From NCBI GenBank assembly GCA_964394085.1, contig CAYMWF010000120.1, forward strand, positions 1-12,966: a stretch of 12,966 nucleotides of DNA, read 5' to 3'. The notes under the pieces are model-generated. The model did not search any database, was not told the DNA's origin, and worked only from the letters and a program-made list of their open reading frames with translations. The stretch's first letter is position 1. Each line of letters starts with the position of its first letter. The DNA comes from CAYMWF01 sp964394085 [NCBI: uncultured Gemmatimonadota bacterium]. GTDB taxonomy: Bacteria > GCA-2686955 > CAYMWF01. The translations under genes were made by a program, and so were the position numbers. Positions 5,556 to 12,966 of the stretch are shown here, one piece after another.

Positions 5556-8500
5556 GTGTCTGATATCATAAAAAACAGGTACAAGATCCTAGAAACCGCC
5601 GGAACCGGCGGATTCGGGGCGGTTTACAAGGTGCAGGATACCGTTGAGGACGAAATCCGCGCCCTGAAATACGCCCGTCCCGGCGCGCAGGTCGATTTCC
5701 TCGCCGATCAGTCGTTCAGGCAGGAATTCAAGGTGATGACGACTCTCAGCCACCCTAACCTGCTGAAAGTTTTCGATTACGACACGGACAGCGAAGGCAA
5801 GACCTTCTTCACGATGGAATTTATCGAGGGATTCCCTCTCGATGATCTGAAATGGCATCCCCGGTCCAGCCTTCTTTATCGCATAATCAACGAAATCCTT
5901 TTCGGTCTCGATGCGCTTCACAGCCGTGAAATGATCCATTCGGACGTGAAGCCTTCCAATATCATGATCGAAACCGATGATCCCGTGCTTTTCAAGCAGT
6001 ATGCCGCAACACCCGAACCGGTCACCGAATTACCCGAATTTCAGGTCAAGCTCCTTGATTTCGGACTTCTGAAGCAGTTCGAATCGGGCGACGAGGGTGG
6101 CGGCGCCGGAACTCTCGAGTACGCCGCTCCCGAAATCCTCCTCGGGAAACCTGTTGATCACAGGTCTGATCTATACTCCCTCGGGATGACTTTTTACGAG
6201 ATGCTCACCGGCGAGCTTCCGTTCCAGGCGGCGGAAACCTTTCAAATCGTTCAAAAGCAGATAGAAGAAATCCCACCTCCTCCCAGTACAAAGAATCCTG
6301 ATATTCCGCCCCTCCTCGATGATTTGATTGTCAAACTCCTCGAGAAGGAGCCACGCCGGAGATACCAGTTCAGTTCGGATATCCGCGAAATCCTCTTCGA
6401 CATCCAGGAAATTCCGGTTGAAGAGCGCGCCAGGGAAGATTTCACCAAGCACTTGTTCGATTCCTCCTTCATCGGGCGGGAAGCAGCGATAACGGCGGCC
6501 CGGACATTCGCCGTTGAAGCCGGCAGAAGGCGCGAGGTCCGTTTCCTCCATTTAGCCGGCGGGCGCGGCAGCGGTAAATCCGCCCTGGCCGACAAGCTCA
6601 AAACAGGTTTTCAGCTCAAGAATGTATGCGCGGCGGTGAGTACATGCGCCGATTCCGGAACAGGAGTTCCATATAAGCCGATCGAGCGGCTGATCCGCTT
6701 TCTGCTCGCCGCCAGGGAAACCCAGATCACCGATCTCTCAGTTAAATACCCCGGGGAGCTCGGCCGTATTTTTCCCGAGTTCGAGGTTTCCGGGCAGCAG
6801 GGATCCGGTGACGGGGAACAACGGGAATGGGCGGAGTACCGGTTCTTCGAGGCGATTCTCGACGTTTTCAGAGAACTCACTTCCAAGCGGTCGGTTCTCA
6901 TTTTCGACGACCTCCATCTGGCCGATGAACCGACACTGAAGCTGCTTGGCTATATCATGAGGGGTATCAGGTCGCGGCCCATCCTTTTCGTGCTCTTCTA
7001 CCGCTCCGACTGGGACAGCTCAATATTGAAAGAGCTCACCGGCCTTGTCGGAGATGAAGAGAACACGGCGGAGATGACCATCAACCCCTTCACGAAAGAA
7101 GAATCCGACAAAATGGCGGGTTCGATCCTGGGTACATACGAGAGTACGCCGGCCTTCCTGGATGCGCTCCACAAATATACCGAGGGTGTTCCCGGCCTGA
7201 TCGATTTGCGAATTCGTCAGCTCATTGAAGCCGGCAAGCTGTTCCGCTCGGCGGGGAAGTGGACTTGCGAGGTTTCAAGCCTTGCGGATGACCTGGAATC
7301 GATTGCCGATCAAGGTGATCCCGACGATTTTCTGCGGGAGAGGGTTAGTTCGCTCCCTGAGGGGGTCAGGGACGCCCTCTGTTTGTGTGCAGCTGCTGAA
7401 ATGTGCGATCAAGACCTGATGACGGAAGTTCTGGGGATTTCCGAAGCTGAGGCTTCCAGGATTTTGAATGAAATGCTTTCAGCGGGTTTTGTCCGGGATG
7501 TTGTTGAAAGCGAGCGGTCTTGCATCACCGTATCAAGCCGGCACCTGGCCAGTATGATACTCACGCTGGAGGAACCGGGTAAAATCAATACCCTCAAGGG
7601 AAAAATCGCCAGAATCCTTGAAAAACGTCGATTAGCGGGCGAGCCTGTTCCGGAAATACTGCTCGCCGAGCTTTTCATCGGAGGCCGGATGCCCGGAAAG
7701 GCCGTCAAGTATTCCCGCAAAGCGGGTGAACGGCTCGAGGCGGCTTATGATCCGGGGAAAGCGATCCGAATTTATTCGAGAGTCCTTGAGCTCATTGAAA
7801 ACGAGCCCCGTTTTTCGAAAGACAGGTTCGAACTGGCTTTCCGTCTCGGCTCGCTTCATCTCAGGGCCGGAGACCAGCAGGAGGCCCTTGCCCGGTTTGG
7901 CGAAGCACTCGAAGCAGCAGCGGATCCCCACCAGGAAGCCATGGTGCACCGCAACCTTGCAGAGCTGAACCATCAACTGAACAACATCGACGAGATAGAA
8001 GGCTGTTTCAGGAAAGCCCTCGAGTCCGCGAACCGTATCAAGGCAAAGAGCCGACAGGCCGAAGCGATCGCCAGCATTCACCTGCTGCGCGGTGTTGTTC
8101 TTGCCGACGGGGGCAACGTGCTCGAAGCTCTGGACGCCGTTGAAATGGGTATCGATGCCGTTAAGAGCCGGGAGAGTCTCTGGGAATTGAGAGTGAAACT
8201 CTATAATTCCAAATCCCGTTTTCTCATTCAGACCGGCAAGGCGAAGGAAGCTTCCGCACTCATCAAACGAACCATCAGGATGGCCGAGCGGAGAAATGCC
8301 TTCAGGAGCCTTTCCGCCTCGATCAACATGCTCGGAATCCTGTCATACGGCCGGGGCGATTTCGTCAGCTTTCTCAAAGAAATGGCTAGTTCTCTCATGT
8401 ACGCCGAAAAGGCCGGTGACGCTGTATTCATCGAACGTCTCTATTCGAATATCGGCTTGATCAATCACCAGCTCGGCAACTGGGATAATGCCTACAATCA

Positions 8501-10484
8501 TTGCCGGAAAGGCCTGTTGCTCGCCGAGAAGATCAGCGACACCCCGGGAGTGGTGAGTCTTCTGGACAACCTCGCCGTTCTGTCACGCGATAAAGGCAAT
8601 CTGGACGCCTCGCTTCGGTACTATGACAGGGCGATCAGGCTTGCAGAGTCGCAGAACCTGGAAAGGGCGTTGATATCGCTCACGGGCAACCTGGGAGAGC
8701 TCCATATTGTTGCCGACCGTCTCGACGAGGCGGAAGCGATGGTCCAGACCAGCCTTGCCGCATCAAGAGAGCAAGGAGTAGTCGGCGAAGAACTCGAGAA
8801 CCTGCGCCGCCTGGCCGAAATCGCCATCAAGAGAGATAATGTGGATAAGGCTATCTCCGTGGCCGGTAAGGCGATGGGTCTGGCCGAATCGCAGAAGAAC
8901 AAGCAGGAGCAGGCCAAGCTCAAGCGGCTCCTCGCCCTCGCATTCAGATCCAAGGGAAAGCCCGAAGTCATTATAGAGAATCTCGAGGCGAGCAGGACGA
9001 TGTTCCTCGAACAGGGGCTCGATTTCGAAAGAGCGCGAACCGCCATGGAACTCGGGAGGTATTACTACGAGTTCGGGCAGAGGGGAAAAGCCAAGAAGCA
9101 TTTTGTCGAAGCGGAGGAGATTTTCAACCAGCTCGGCGCTCTCCATTACCTGACAAAGGTCAAGGAGCTTCTCCAGTCCTTCAAATCCCGAAAGAGGGAT
9201 ATGACCGGGCATATGAAACGGATGCAGATGCTTCTCGAAAGCTCCCGGGCTCTTGCGGCCGTCCTTGATACTGATAAACTCTTCACTCTCATTATCGACA
9301 TGAGTCTAGAGATCACGTCCGCCGAACGTGGTTTTCTGCTTCAGCCTTCCGACGACACGTTGAGATTTCTGGTCGCGAGGAATAAAGACAGGAGCGATAT
9401 CCCCGGTCAGGACTTCGCAATCAGCAATTCCGTCGTTGAAAATGTGATCAAGAGCAGGCGTCCGCTCACTATCCGGGACATCAAACTCTCGACGAGATTC
9501 AAATCGAGAGAAAGCATCAAATCACTGGAGCTCAAATCGATCATCTGCGTACCCCTCTTCGCCGGCGATGACCTCCTGGGGATTATCTACGTCGATAACA
9601 ATCTCGCAACCGCCGAGTCTTTCACCGATGATGACGAGCAGCTTCTGGAGGCTCTATCCGGCCATGCGGTCGTCGCACTGCAGAATGCGAAACTGCATGG
9701 CGACCTGCGTCATTCTTACGATGAATTAGTCAACTCGAAAACCGAACTCGAGACTACGTACCGAGATTTAAAAGAGACCCAGGACAGTCTTATTCATGCT
9801 GAAAAAATGGTAGCTTTCGGACAACTTGCCGCGGGTATCGCCCACGAGCTCAAGCAACCTCTCACCGCGATACAGCTCTACAGCGAGATGACTCTCAGGC
9901 GAGCCAAGGAAGAGTCGACAACCAAGTACCTGGCCGATATCCATAAAGAAGCGACCAGGATGTCGGAGCTGGTCGGTAGAATCAACAGGTACACTAGAAA
10001 ATCATCCGCTGTGGAATTCAAGCGGCTCAATATCGTGGAGCCGATAGAATACGCGCTGAAACTGACCAAGAAAAAGTTTACGCTGCCCTACATCAAGGTC
10101 AACCGACGCTTTCCTGAAACGCCCCTTTACATCGACGGGGATTCCGCACAGCTCGAACAGGTTTTCAGCAACCTCTTCACCAACGCCTGCGATGCGATGG
10201 TAGAAGGGCGCCAGGGGGAGATATGGATAGATCTCGTTGAAGCTTCAACAGAGGAGACCGTTACCGTGAGTATCAGGGATAACGGTAGCGGTATCCCGCA
10301 GGAGATCCAGGATAAATTCTTCGCGCCGTTTTTTACCACGAAGGAACCCGGGAAGGGCACCGGCCTGGGATTGTCGATAGTTCTCGGTATCGTCAACAAT
10401 CATTCCGGTGTTATCGAAGCTCAGAGCGATAGCAACGAAGGAACCACCTTCTACCTGCGATTCCCCCGAAAATTCCCCGATTGA
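5556..10484 (+). CDS. Hybrid Ser/Thr kinase-STAND ATPase-TPR-GAF-histidine kinase
   Basis: A 1642-residue, apparently cytoplasmic signalling protein; no membrane segment or signal peptide is seen. Domains in order: a Hanks-type kinase (about 7-281) with glycine loop GTGGFG (16-21), ALK38, catalytic loop IHSDVKPSN (D130, K132, N135), DFG 168-170 and APE 191-193; a STAND/AAA_16-type ATPase (about 303-560) with Walker A GGRGSGKS (335-342) and Walker B LIFDDLH (448-454); a helical, TPR-like region (about 700-1205); a GAF domain (about 1236-1378); a short coiled linker; then a histidine kinase with H-box HELKQPL (phosphoacceptor H1430), N-box NLFTNACD (1539-1546), G1 DNGSGI (1575-1580) and G2 GKGTGLGLS (1599-1607). 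All catalytic motifs look intact. This order resembles the cyanobacterial HstK-type dual kinases. Ligand and targets are unknown. The GTG start is chosen because [12 protein letters not shown] is the usual kinase lead-in; it lacks a clear ribosome site. The gene is monocistronic and no response regulator adjoins it. Confidence 0.92.
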   Translation: MSDIIKNRYKILETAGTGGFGAVYKVQDTVEDEIRALKYARPGAQVDFLADQSFRQEFKVMTTLSHPNLLKVFDYDTDSEGKTFFTMEFIEGFPLDDLKWHPRSSLLYRIINEILFGLDALHSREMIHSDVKPSNIMIETDDPVLFKQYAATPEPVTELPEFQVKLLDFGLLKQFESGDEGGGAGTLEYAAPEILLGKPVDHRSDLYSLGMTFYEMLTGELPFQAAETFQIVQKQIEEIPPPPSTKNPDIPPLLDDLIVKLLEKEPRRRYQFSSDIREILFDIQEIPVEERAREDFTKHLFDSSFIGREAAITAARTFAVEAGRRREVRFLHLAGGRGSGKSALADKLKTGFQLKNVCAAVSTCADSGTGVPYKPIERLIRFLLAARETQITDLSVKYPGELGRIFPEFEVSGQQGSGDGEQREWAEYRFFEAILDVFRELTSKRSVLIFDDLHLADEPTLKLLGYIMRGIRSRPILFVLFYRSDWDSSILKELTGLVGDEENTAEMTINPFTKEESDKMAGSILGTYESTPAFLDALHKYTEGVPGLIDLRIRQLIEAGKLFRSAGKWTCEVSSLADDLESIADQGDPDDFLRERVSSLPEGVRDALCLCAAAEMCDQDLMTEVLGISEAEASRILNEMLSAGFVRDVVESERSCITVSSRHLASMILTLEEPGKINTLKGKIARILEKRRLAGEPVPEILLAELFIGGRMPGKAVKYSRKAGERLEAAYDPGKAIRIYSRVLELIENEPRFSKDRFELAFRLGSLHLRAGDQQEALARFGEALEAAADPHQEAMVHRNLAELNHQLNNIDEIEGCFRKALESANRIKAKSRQAEAIASIHLLRGVVLADGGNVLEALDAVEMGIDAVKSRESLWELRVKLYNSKSRFLIQTGKAKEASALIKRTIRMAERRNAFRSLSASINMLGILSYGRGDFVSFLKEMASSLMYAEKAGDAVFIERLYSNIGLINHQLGNWDNAYNHCRKGLLLAEKISDTPGVVSLLDNLAVLSRDKGNLDASLRYYDRAIRLAESQNLERALISLTGNLGELHIVADRLDEAEAMVQTSLAASREQGVVGEELENLRRLAEIAIKRDNVDKAISVAGKAMGLAESQKNKQEQAKLKRLLALAFRSKGKPEVIIENLEASRTMFLEQGLDFERARTAMELGRYYYEFGQRGKAKKHFVEAEEIFNQLGALHYLTKVKELLQSFKSRKRDMTGHMKRMQMLLESSRALAAVLDTDKLFTLIIDMSLEITSAERGFLLQPSDDTLRFLVARNKDRSDIPGQDFAISNSVVENVIKSRRPLTIRDIKLSTRFKSRESIKSLELKSIICVPLFAGDDLLGIIYVDNNLATAESFTDDDEQLLEALSGHAVVALQNAKLHGDLRHSYDELVNSKTELETTYRDLKETQDSLIHAEKMVAFGQLAAGIAHELKQPLTAIQLYSEMTLRRAKEESTTKYLADIHKEATRMSELVGRINRYTRKSSAVEFKRLNIVEPIEYALKLTKKKFTLPYIKVNRRFPETPLYIDGDSAQLEQVFSNLFTNACDAMVEGRQGEIWIDLVEASTEETVTVSIRDNGSGIPQEIQDKFFAPFFTTKEPGKGTGLGLSIVLGIVNNHSGVIEAQSDSNEGTTFYLRFPRKFPD

Positions 10485-10555
10485 ATAATCCGCTGCCTTT
10501 TCTTTTGCTGCGTTGCGAATCACCGACGCAGTGGGAGAATGCTGCTTAAAATAAG
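10485..10555. other. Convergent spacer with minor hairpin
   Basis: Between the kinase stop and the terminator lies a 6-bp inverted repeat (ctgcgt 10508-10513 with acgcag 10526-10531). The stretch cttaaaataag (10545-10555) reads as T-rich on the minus strand just beyond the main hairpin and so provides the U-tract for the leftward terminator. Confidence 0.4.
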
Positions 10556-10602
10556 AACCACCGCAGTCGATCAATCGCAACGAGTCGAACTGCGGTGGTT
10601 TT
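10556..10602. terminator. Bidirectional rho-independent terminator
   Basis: A perfect 12-bp stem (aaccaccgcagt 10556-10567 with actgcggtggtt 10589-10600) closes a 21-base loop that can itself pair at its base (cga/tcg). On the plus strand the stem is followed by TT; on the minus strand it is followed by TCTTATTTT. It sits between two convergent genes and can end both transcripts. Confidence 0.85.
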
Positions 10603-10619
10603 GACGAGGGGAGGCGCCG

Positions 10620-12650
10620 CTACTGGCCTCTAAACAGCTCCAGCCCTTCAAGCATGATCCCTTCAAGGGGATCGACGGCATTGCCGTATATATCCACGGC
10701 TCCGCTGTAAAGCATCGATTCGATGTCCACCAGTCCGAGTAGACCCCCGGTATCGTTGAGGAACAGGATAATCCCGCCGGTGTCGTTGAGGAACTGGATG
10801 ATGCCGCCTGTATCGTTCAGCCACTGGATGATGCCTCCTGCATCGTTGAAGTAATCGACGAAATCGCCTGTGTCATCCAGGAAGAGGATAATACCTCCGG
10901 TATCATTCAGCCACTGGATGATGCCTCCGGTATCATCCAGGAAGAGAACAATGCCTCCGGTATCATTCAGCCACTGGATAATGCCGCCCGTATCGTTCAA
11001 CCACTGGATGATGCCTCCGGCATTCTCTATATATTCGAGAGGACCGCCGGGAAGATCGAGTATGTCTCCGGGCGTCATTTCTTCGAGATGGTAGACGGCG
11101 ATCGTATCCGACGGGGGGTTCCATTCGACGAAAGCGACGGCACCGTCCTCCGCTTCCTGGAAATACGCGATCCTGTCGGGGAACTGAATAACAAGGCCTA
11201 CAAAACTCTCGGGCACTCCCACGCCCGCCGTCCCTTCAACATAACCGTAGAGTTCGTTCAAGGGTTCAATATCCAGATCTTCGTACTGATCAAGAGCGTA
11301 GTAGGGGGAGATTAAACCATAGCCTGTATATTCATCATAACCGAAGGGATAGATGTCTTTTGCGGTTTTGCAGATTGCGTTTCTGACAACGTCGCTGTTT
11401 GCTGCGCCGTTGGCAAGCAGCAGACCCGCCAGGGCCGACACGTGCGCGGCAGCCTGGCTCGTTCCGCATCCGAACCAGTATCCCAGACCTTCGTCAGGCT
11501 GGCCCGTGGAGAATCCCGTTGAAAGTATGGCATCCGGGTACCCGTTTCGATCACGATCCAGCCCGTCGCCCCCAGGCGCCATCACGTCGAGTCCGGCGCC
11601 CCAGCTGGAGTATTCCGCCCGGGTATTCCAGAAATAATTCGATGTCGCGGCGCCTACCGCTATACATTCGTTGAACGCAGCGGGGTAGCAGATATTCGAA
11701 AGGCCTTCATTCCCGGCTGAAGCCACGATGACCAGGCCGGCGTCGTGAGCGTCGGCGATCGCCTCGTAAAGCGCTTCCCCGGGAACGAATCCGGACGGGA
11801 ACGATACGGACAGGTTGATTACGTCAGCGTTGTTGGCGACGGCGTAGTCGAGCCCCTTGATAAGCGTAAAAACCGTGCCGTGTCCGACATTGTCCAGGAT
11901 TTTTACAGGCATTATCGCGCAGTCGGGGGCCATTCCTGCAATGCCTGTCCCGTTGTTCAACCCCGCGCATATGATGCCGGCCATGTGGGTGCCGTGATTG
12001 TAATCGTCGTTCGGGTGGGAGTCGTCGTTTACGAAATCATAGCCCGGCGCGAAAGATACGGGCGCGAAATCAACCATTTTTTCATAGGTGTAAACACTGT
12101 CCGCATAGTCTTCATAAGCGATGCCCGAGTCGAGCACGGCGATTAAAATGTCTTCATCGCCCTTCTCCGTTCCCCACACGAATCCCATAGCCAGCTGATC
12201 CCACCTGCGAAGATTCCACTGCACCGGCCAGTTCGGATCATCGGGCTGGAAATAATCGGTTCCTGCGCAGACAGCGTTCGGAACCACGGAACGCACCCGG
12301 TGATCAGCGGCTAGAAAATCAAGAACATCTTCGAATCTATCGGAGTCGATCTCTTCGAAGATAGCGTCTGCTTCACGGCGATTCAACTTGAGGAGGTACA
12401 GCTCCCTCCCGGCATTTACCTGCTTCAGGTTCAGCCCGTACTCGTCAAAAAATCCAGAAATCTTCTCATCATTCATCGGTTTGAGCGAGATGATCAATTC
12501 ATCTTCAACTACGGGGACAAGGGCGCCGTTATAACCGCAGGATACGAACGAGACTGGAAATTGACCGGAGGGAGACGCATGCAGAAATGGAATGAATATA
12601 AAACAAAATAGGATTATACTAGGTATAATCCTTTTCGCGGCACTGGCCAT
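10620..12650 (-). CDS. Secreted subtilisin-like (S8) serine protease with C-terminal decapeptide repeats
   Basis: A 676-residue preproprotein. A signal peptide comes first (basic start MASAAKR, hydrophobic core about 8-22, probable cleavage after LHA25), then a propeptide-like region (about 46-125) of the fervidolysin/inhibitor I9 kind. The S8 catalytic domain (about 140-455) follows, with Asp174 in AVLDSGI, His219 in NHGTHMAG, oxyanion Asn314 in SAGNEG and Ser398 in GCGTSQAAAHV; the usual GTSMAAPHV is changed at two positions but the triad is complete. A linker domain (about 460-540) leads to nine full and one partial decapeptide repeats (543-640) and a 36-residue tail. No LPXTG, C-terminal transmembrane helix or recognised sorting domain is seen. 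The start is M at 12650, not 12683: AGGAGG lies five bases upstream and the signal peptide then begins at residue 1. The role is probably extracellular or periplasmic proteolysis; substrate unknown. Confidence 0.92.
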   Translation of the reverse strand: MASAAKRIIPSIILFCFIFIPFLHASPSGQFPVSFVSCGYNGALVPVVEDELIISLKPMNDEKISGFFDEYGLNLKQVNAGRELYLLKLNRREADAIFEEIDSDRFEDVLDFLAADHRVRSVVPNAVCAGTDYFQPDDPNWPVQWNLRRWDQLAMGFVWGTEKGDEDILIAVLDSGIAYEDYADSVYTYEKMVDFAPVSFAPGYDFVNDDSHPNDDYNHGTHMAGIICAGLNNGTGIAGMAPDCAIMPVKILDNVGHGTVFTLIKGLDYAVANNADVINLSVSFPSGFVPGEALYEAIADAHDAGLVIVASAGNEGLSNICYPAAFNECIAVGAATSNYFWNTRAEYSSWGAGLDVMAPGGDGLDRDRNGYPDAILSTGFSTGQPDEGLGYWFGCGTSQAAAHVSALAGLLLANGAANSDVVRNAICKTAKDIYPFGYDEYTGYGLISPYYALDQYEDLDIEPLNELYGYVEGTAGVGVPESFVGLVIQFPDRIAYFQEAEDGAVAFVEWNPPSDTIAVYHLEEMTPGDILDLPGGPLEYIENAGGIIQWLNDTGGIIQWLNDTGGIVLFLDDTGGIIQWLNDTGGIILFLDDTGDFVDYFNDAGGIIQWLNDTGGIIQFLNDTGGIILFLNDTGGLLGLVDIESMLYSGAVDIYGNAVDPLEGIMLEGLELFRGQ
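10731..11024 (-). repeat. Tandem 30-bp repeats encoding decapeptides
   Basis: About ten consecutive 30-bp units encode decapeptides of consensus GGII(Q/L)(W/F)L(N/D)DT, protein residues 543-640. Two flavours occur: QWLN (units 1, 2, 4, 7; QFLN in 8) and LFL(D/N) (units 3, 5, 9). Unit 6 (GDFVDYFNDA) is degenerate and unit 10 (GGLLGL) is partial. DNA copies differ by synonymous changes, though 10871-10930 and 10931-10990 are close duplicates of a two-unit block. Confidence 0.95.
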
Positions 12651-12655
12651 GGTGC

Positions 12656-12661
12656 CCTCCT
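12656..12661 (-). promoter_or_regulatory. Ribosome binding site of the subtilase gene
   Basis: On the minus strand a perfect AGGAGG lies five bases (gcacc) before the ATG at 12650-12648. This decides the start: the earlier in-frame ATG at 12683 would add eleven residues ahead of the signal peptide and shows no comparable site. Confidence 0.85.
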
Positions 12662-12701
12662 GTGGACGGAACAACAACTCCATCGACGCAACTCGTTGAA
12701 A

Positions 12702-12730
12702 AGTATAAAGTAAAAAAAATGTAATTACAA
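12702..12730 (-). promoter_or_regulatory. Sigma-70-type promoter of the subtilase gene
   Basis: Read on the minus strand, TTGTAA (12730-12725) and TATACT (12707-12702) are 17 bases apart, with a T-rich spacer. Transcription would begin near 12695, giving a leader of about 45 bases. A perfect 10-bp palindrome, TGTAATTACA (12720-12729), overlaps the -35 element and could be an operator. Confidence 0.65.
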
Positions 12731-12813
12731 GGAAAATGGTTATATAATTTTGATATCATTTTCGTATTGAATTCGTGCGGGCAACGCTTGCATTTTACGC
12801 AGTCGCGTTATAA
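12731..12813. other. AT-rich upstream region of the subtilase gene
   Basis: No gene is seen. The sequence ttttgatatc at 12748-12757 recurs at 12841-12850 in the neighbouring hairpin; three GATATC sites lie within about 100 bases. This may be chance in AT-rich DNA. Confidence 0.3.
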
Positions 12814-12850
12814 GATATCAAAAAGCTGGCTCTGGCAGCTTTTTGATATC
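12814..12850. terminator. Perfect 15-bp stem hairpin, bidirectional terminator-like
   Basis: The arms gatatcaaaaagctg (12814-12828) and cagctttttgatatc (12836-12850) are exact reverse complements around a 7-base loop. In either direction the AGCTG/CAGCT core is followed by five T residues, so it could terminate transcription both ways. No gene inside the window ends here; it could serve a minus-strand gene beyond the right edge. It also abuts the 71-bp repeat array and may belong to that element. Confidence 0.6.
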
Positions 12851-12966
12851 GCGAATGAAGCTGACGACCGCTTCGCGTTCGCAGCTTATCCGCGATTCGG
12901 TCGGTGACGGCGTCTTTTCTGACGGGTGAAGCCGGCGACCGCTTCGCGTTCGCAGCTTATCCGCGA
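12848..12966. repeat. 71-bp-period repeat with hairpin, cut by window edge
   Basis: A 31-bp sequence starting cgaccgcttcgcgttcgcag occurs identically at 12865-12895 and 12936-12966, with a similar tgaagc-containing lead-in before each copy (71-bp period). The first unit lies in an imperfect hairpin: atcgcg (12848-12853) pairs with cgcgat (12891-12896) and aagctg (12858-12863) with cagctt (12882-12887). Copy 2 ends at the window edge, so the array probably continues. It is unrelated in sequence to the repeats at 1-180. Confidence 0.8.

Noticed and set aside
10870-11315. Plus-strand open frames opposite the decapeptide repeats
   Set aside because: They mirror the repeat array on the opposite strand and have no independent ribosome sites or domains.
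10620-12650. Lipoprotein signal on the subtilase
   Set aside because: The only early Cys (residue 16) lies inside the hydrophobic core without a lipobox; a standard signal peptidase I site after LHA fits better.
12651-12683. Upstream ATG at 12683 as the subtilase start
   Set aside because: The ATG at 12650 has a perfect AGGAGG five bases away and places the signal peptide at the N-terminus; the longer form would add eleven residues in front of it.

Overview
The window carries four protein-coding genes and two flanking tracts of short tandem repeats. The coding style suggests a free-living, Gram-negative-type bacterium with large signalling proteins and secreted proteases: high GC, a DnaE2-type polymerase, a Ser/Thr kinase fused to a histidine kinase, and a signal-peptide subtilase with C-terminal repeats. 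Deltaproteobacterial-type or FCB-like lineages known mostly from metagenomes would fit, but nothing here fixes the taxonomy. No rRNA, tRNA, CRISPR array, transposase or phage gene was seen.

Layout. Bases 1-180 hold three copies of a 32-bp motif at a 74-bp period. A non-coding stretch follows, ending in a near-consensus promoter (485-513). Next comes a two-gene mutagenic-repair cassette: an ImuB-like Y-family polymerase paralogue whose catalytic acidic residues are mostly replaced (574-1746), then an error-prone DnaE2-type polymerase III alpha subunit (2062-5280). A hairpin and about 180 bp of GC-rich, foldable sequence separate them. The ribosome-binding site and GTG start of dnaE2 are present in three perfect in-frame 42-bp tandem copies. 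No imuA or lexA gene and no recognisable SOS box is visible.

A lower-GC section begins after 5281. The intergenic region 5281-5555 contains promoter candidates, an inverted repeat and a six-codon mini-ORF. It precedes a 1642-residue protein (5556-10484) combining an N-terminal Ser/Thr kinase, a STAND-type ATPase, a long TPR-like region, a GAF domain and a complete C-terminal histidine kinase. No response regulator lies next to it. A strong bidirectional terminator hairpin (10556-10602) separates it from the convergent gene 10620-12650 on the minus strand. That gene encodes a secreted subtilisin-like (S8) protease with an intact catalytic triad and about ten tandem decapeptides of the form GGIIQWLNDT near its C-terminus, the most unusual protein feature here. 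A good minus-strand promoter (12702-12730) drives it. The right edge has a perfect 15-bp stem hairpin and a second, unrelated 71-bp-period repeat cut by the window end.

How the genes work together: ImuB-like and DnaE2 should form a translesion mutasome, with ImuB recruiting DnaE2 to the beta clamp. The hybrid kinase and the protease look like independent units; no sequence evidence ties them to the repair cassette or to each other.
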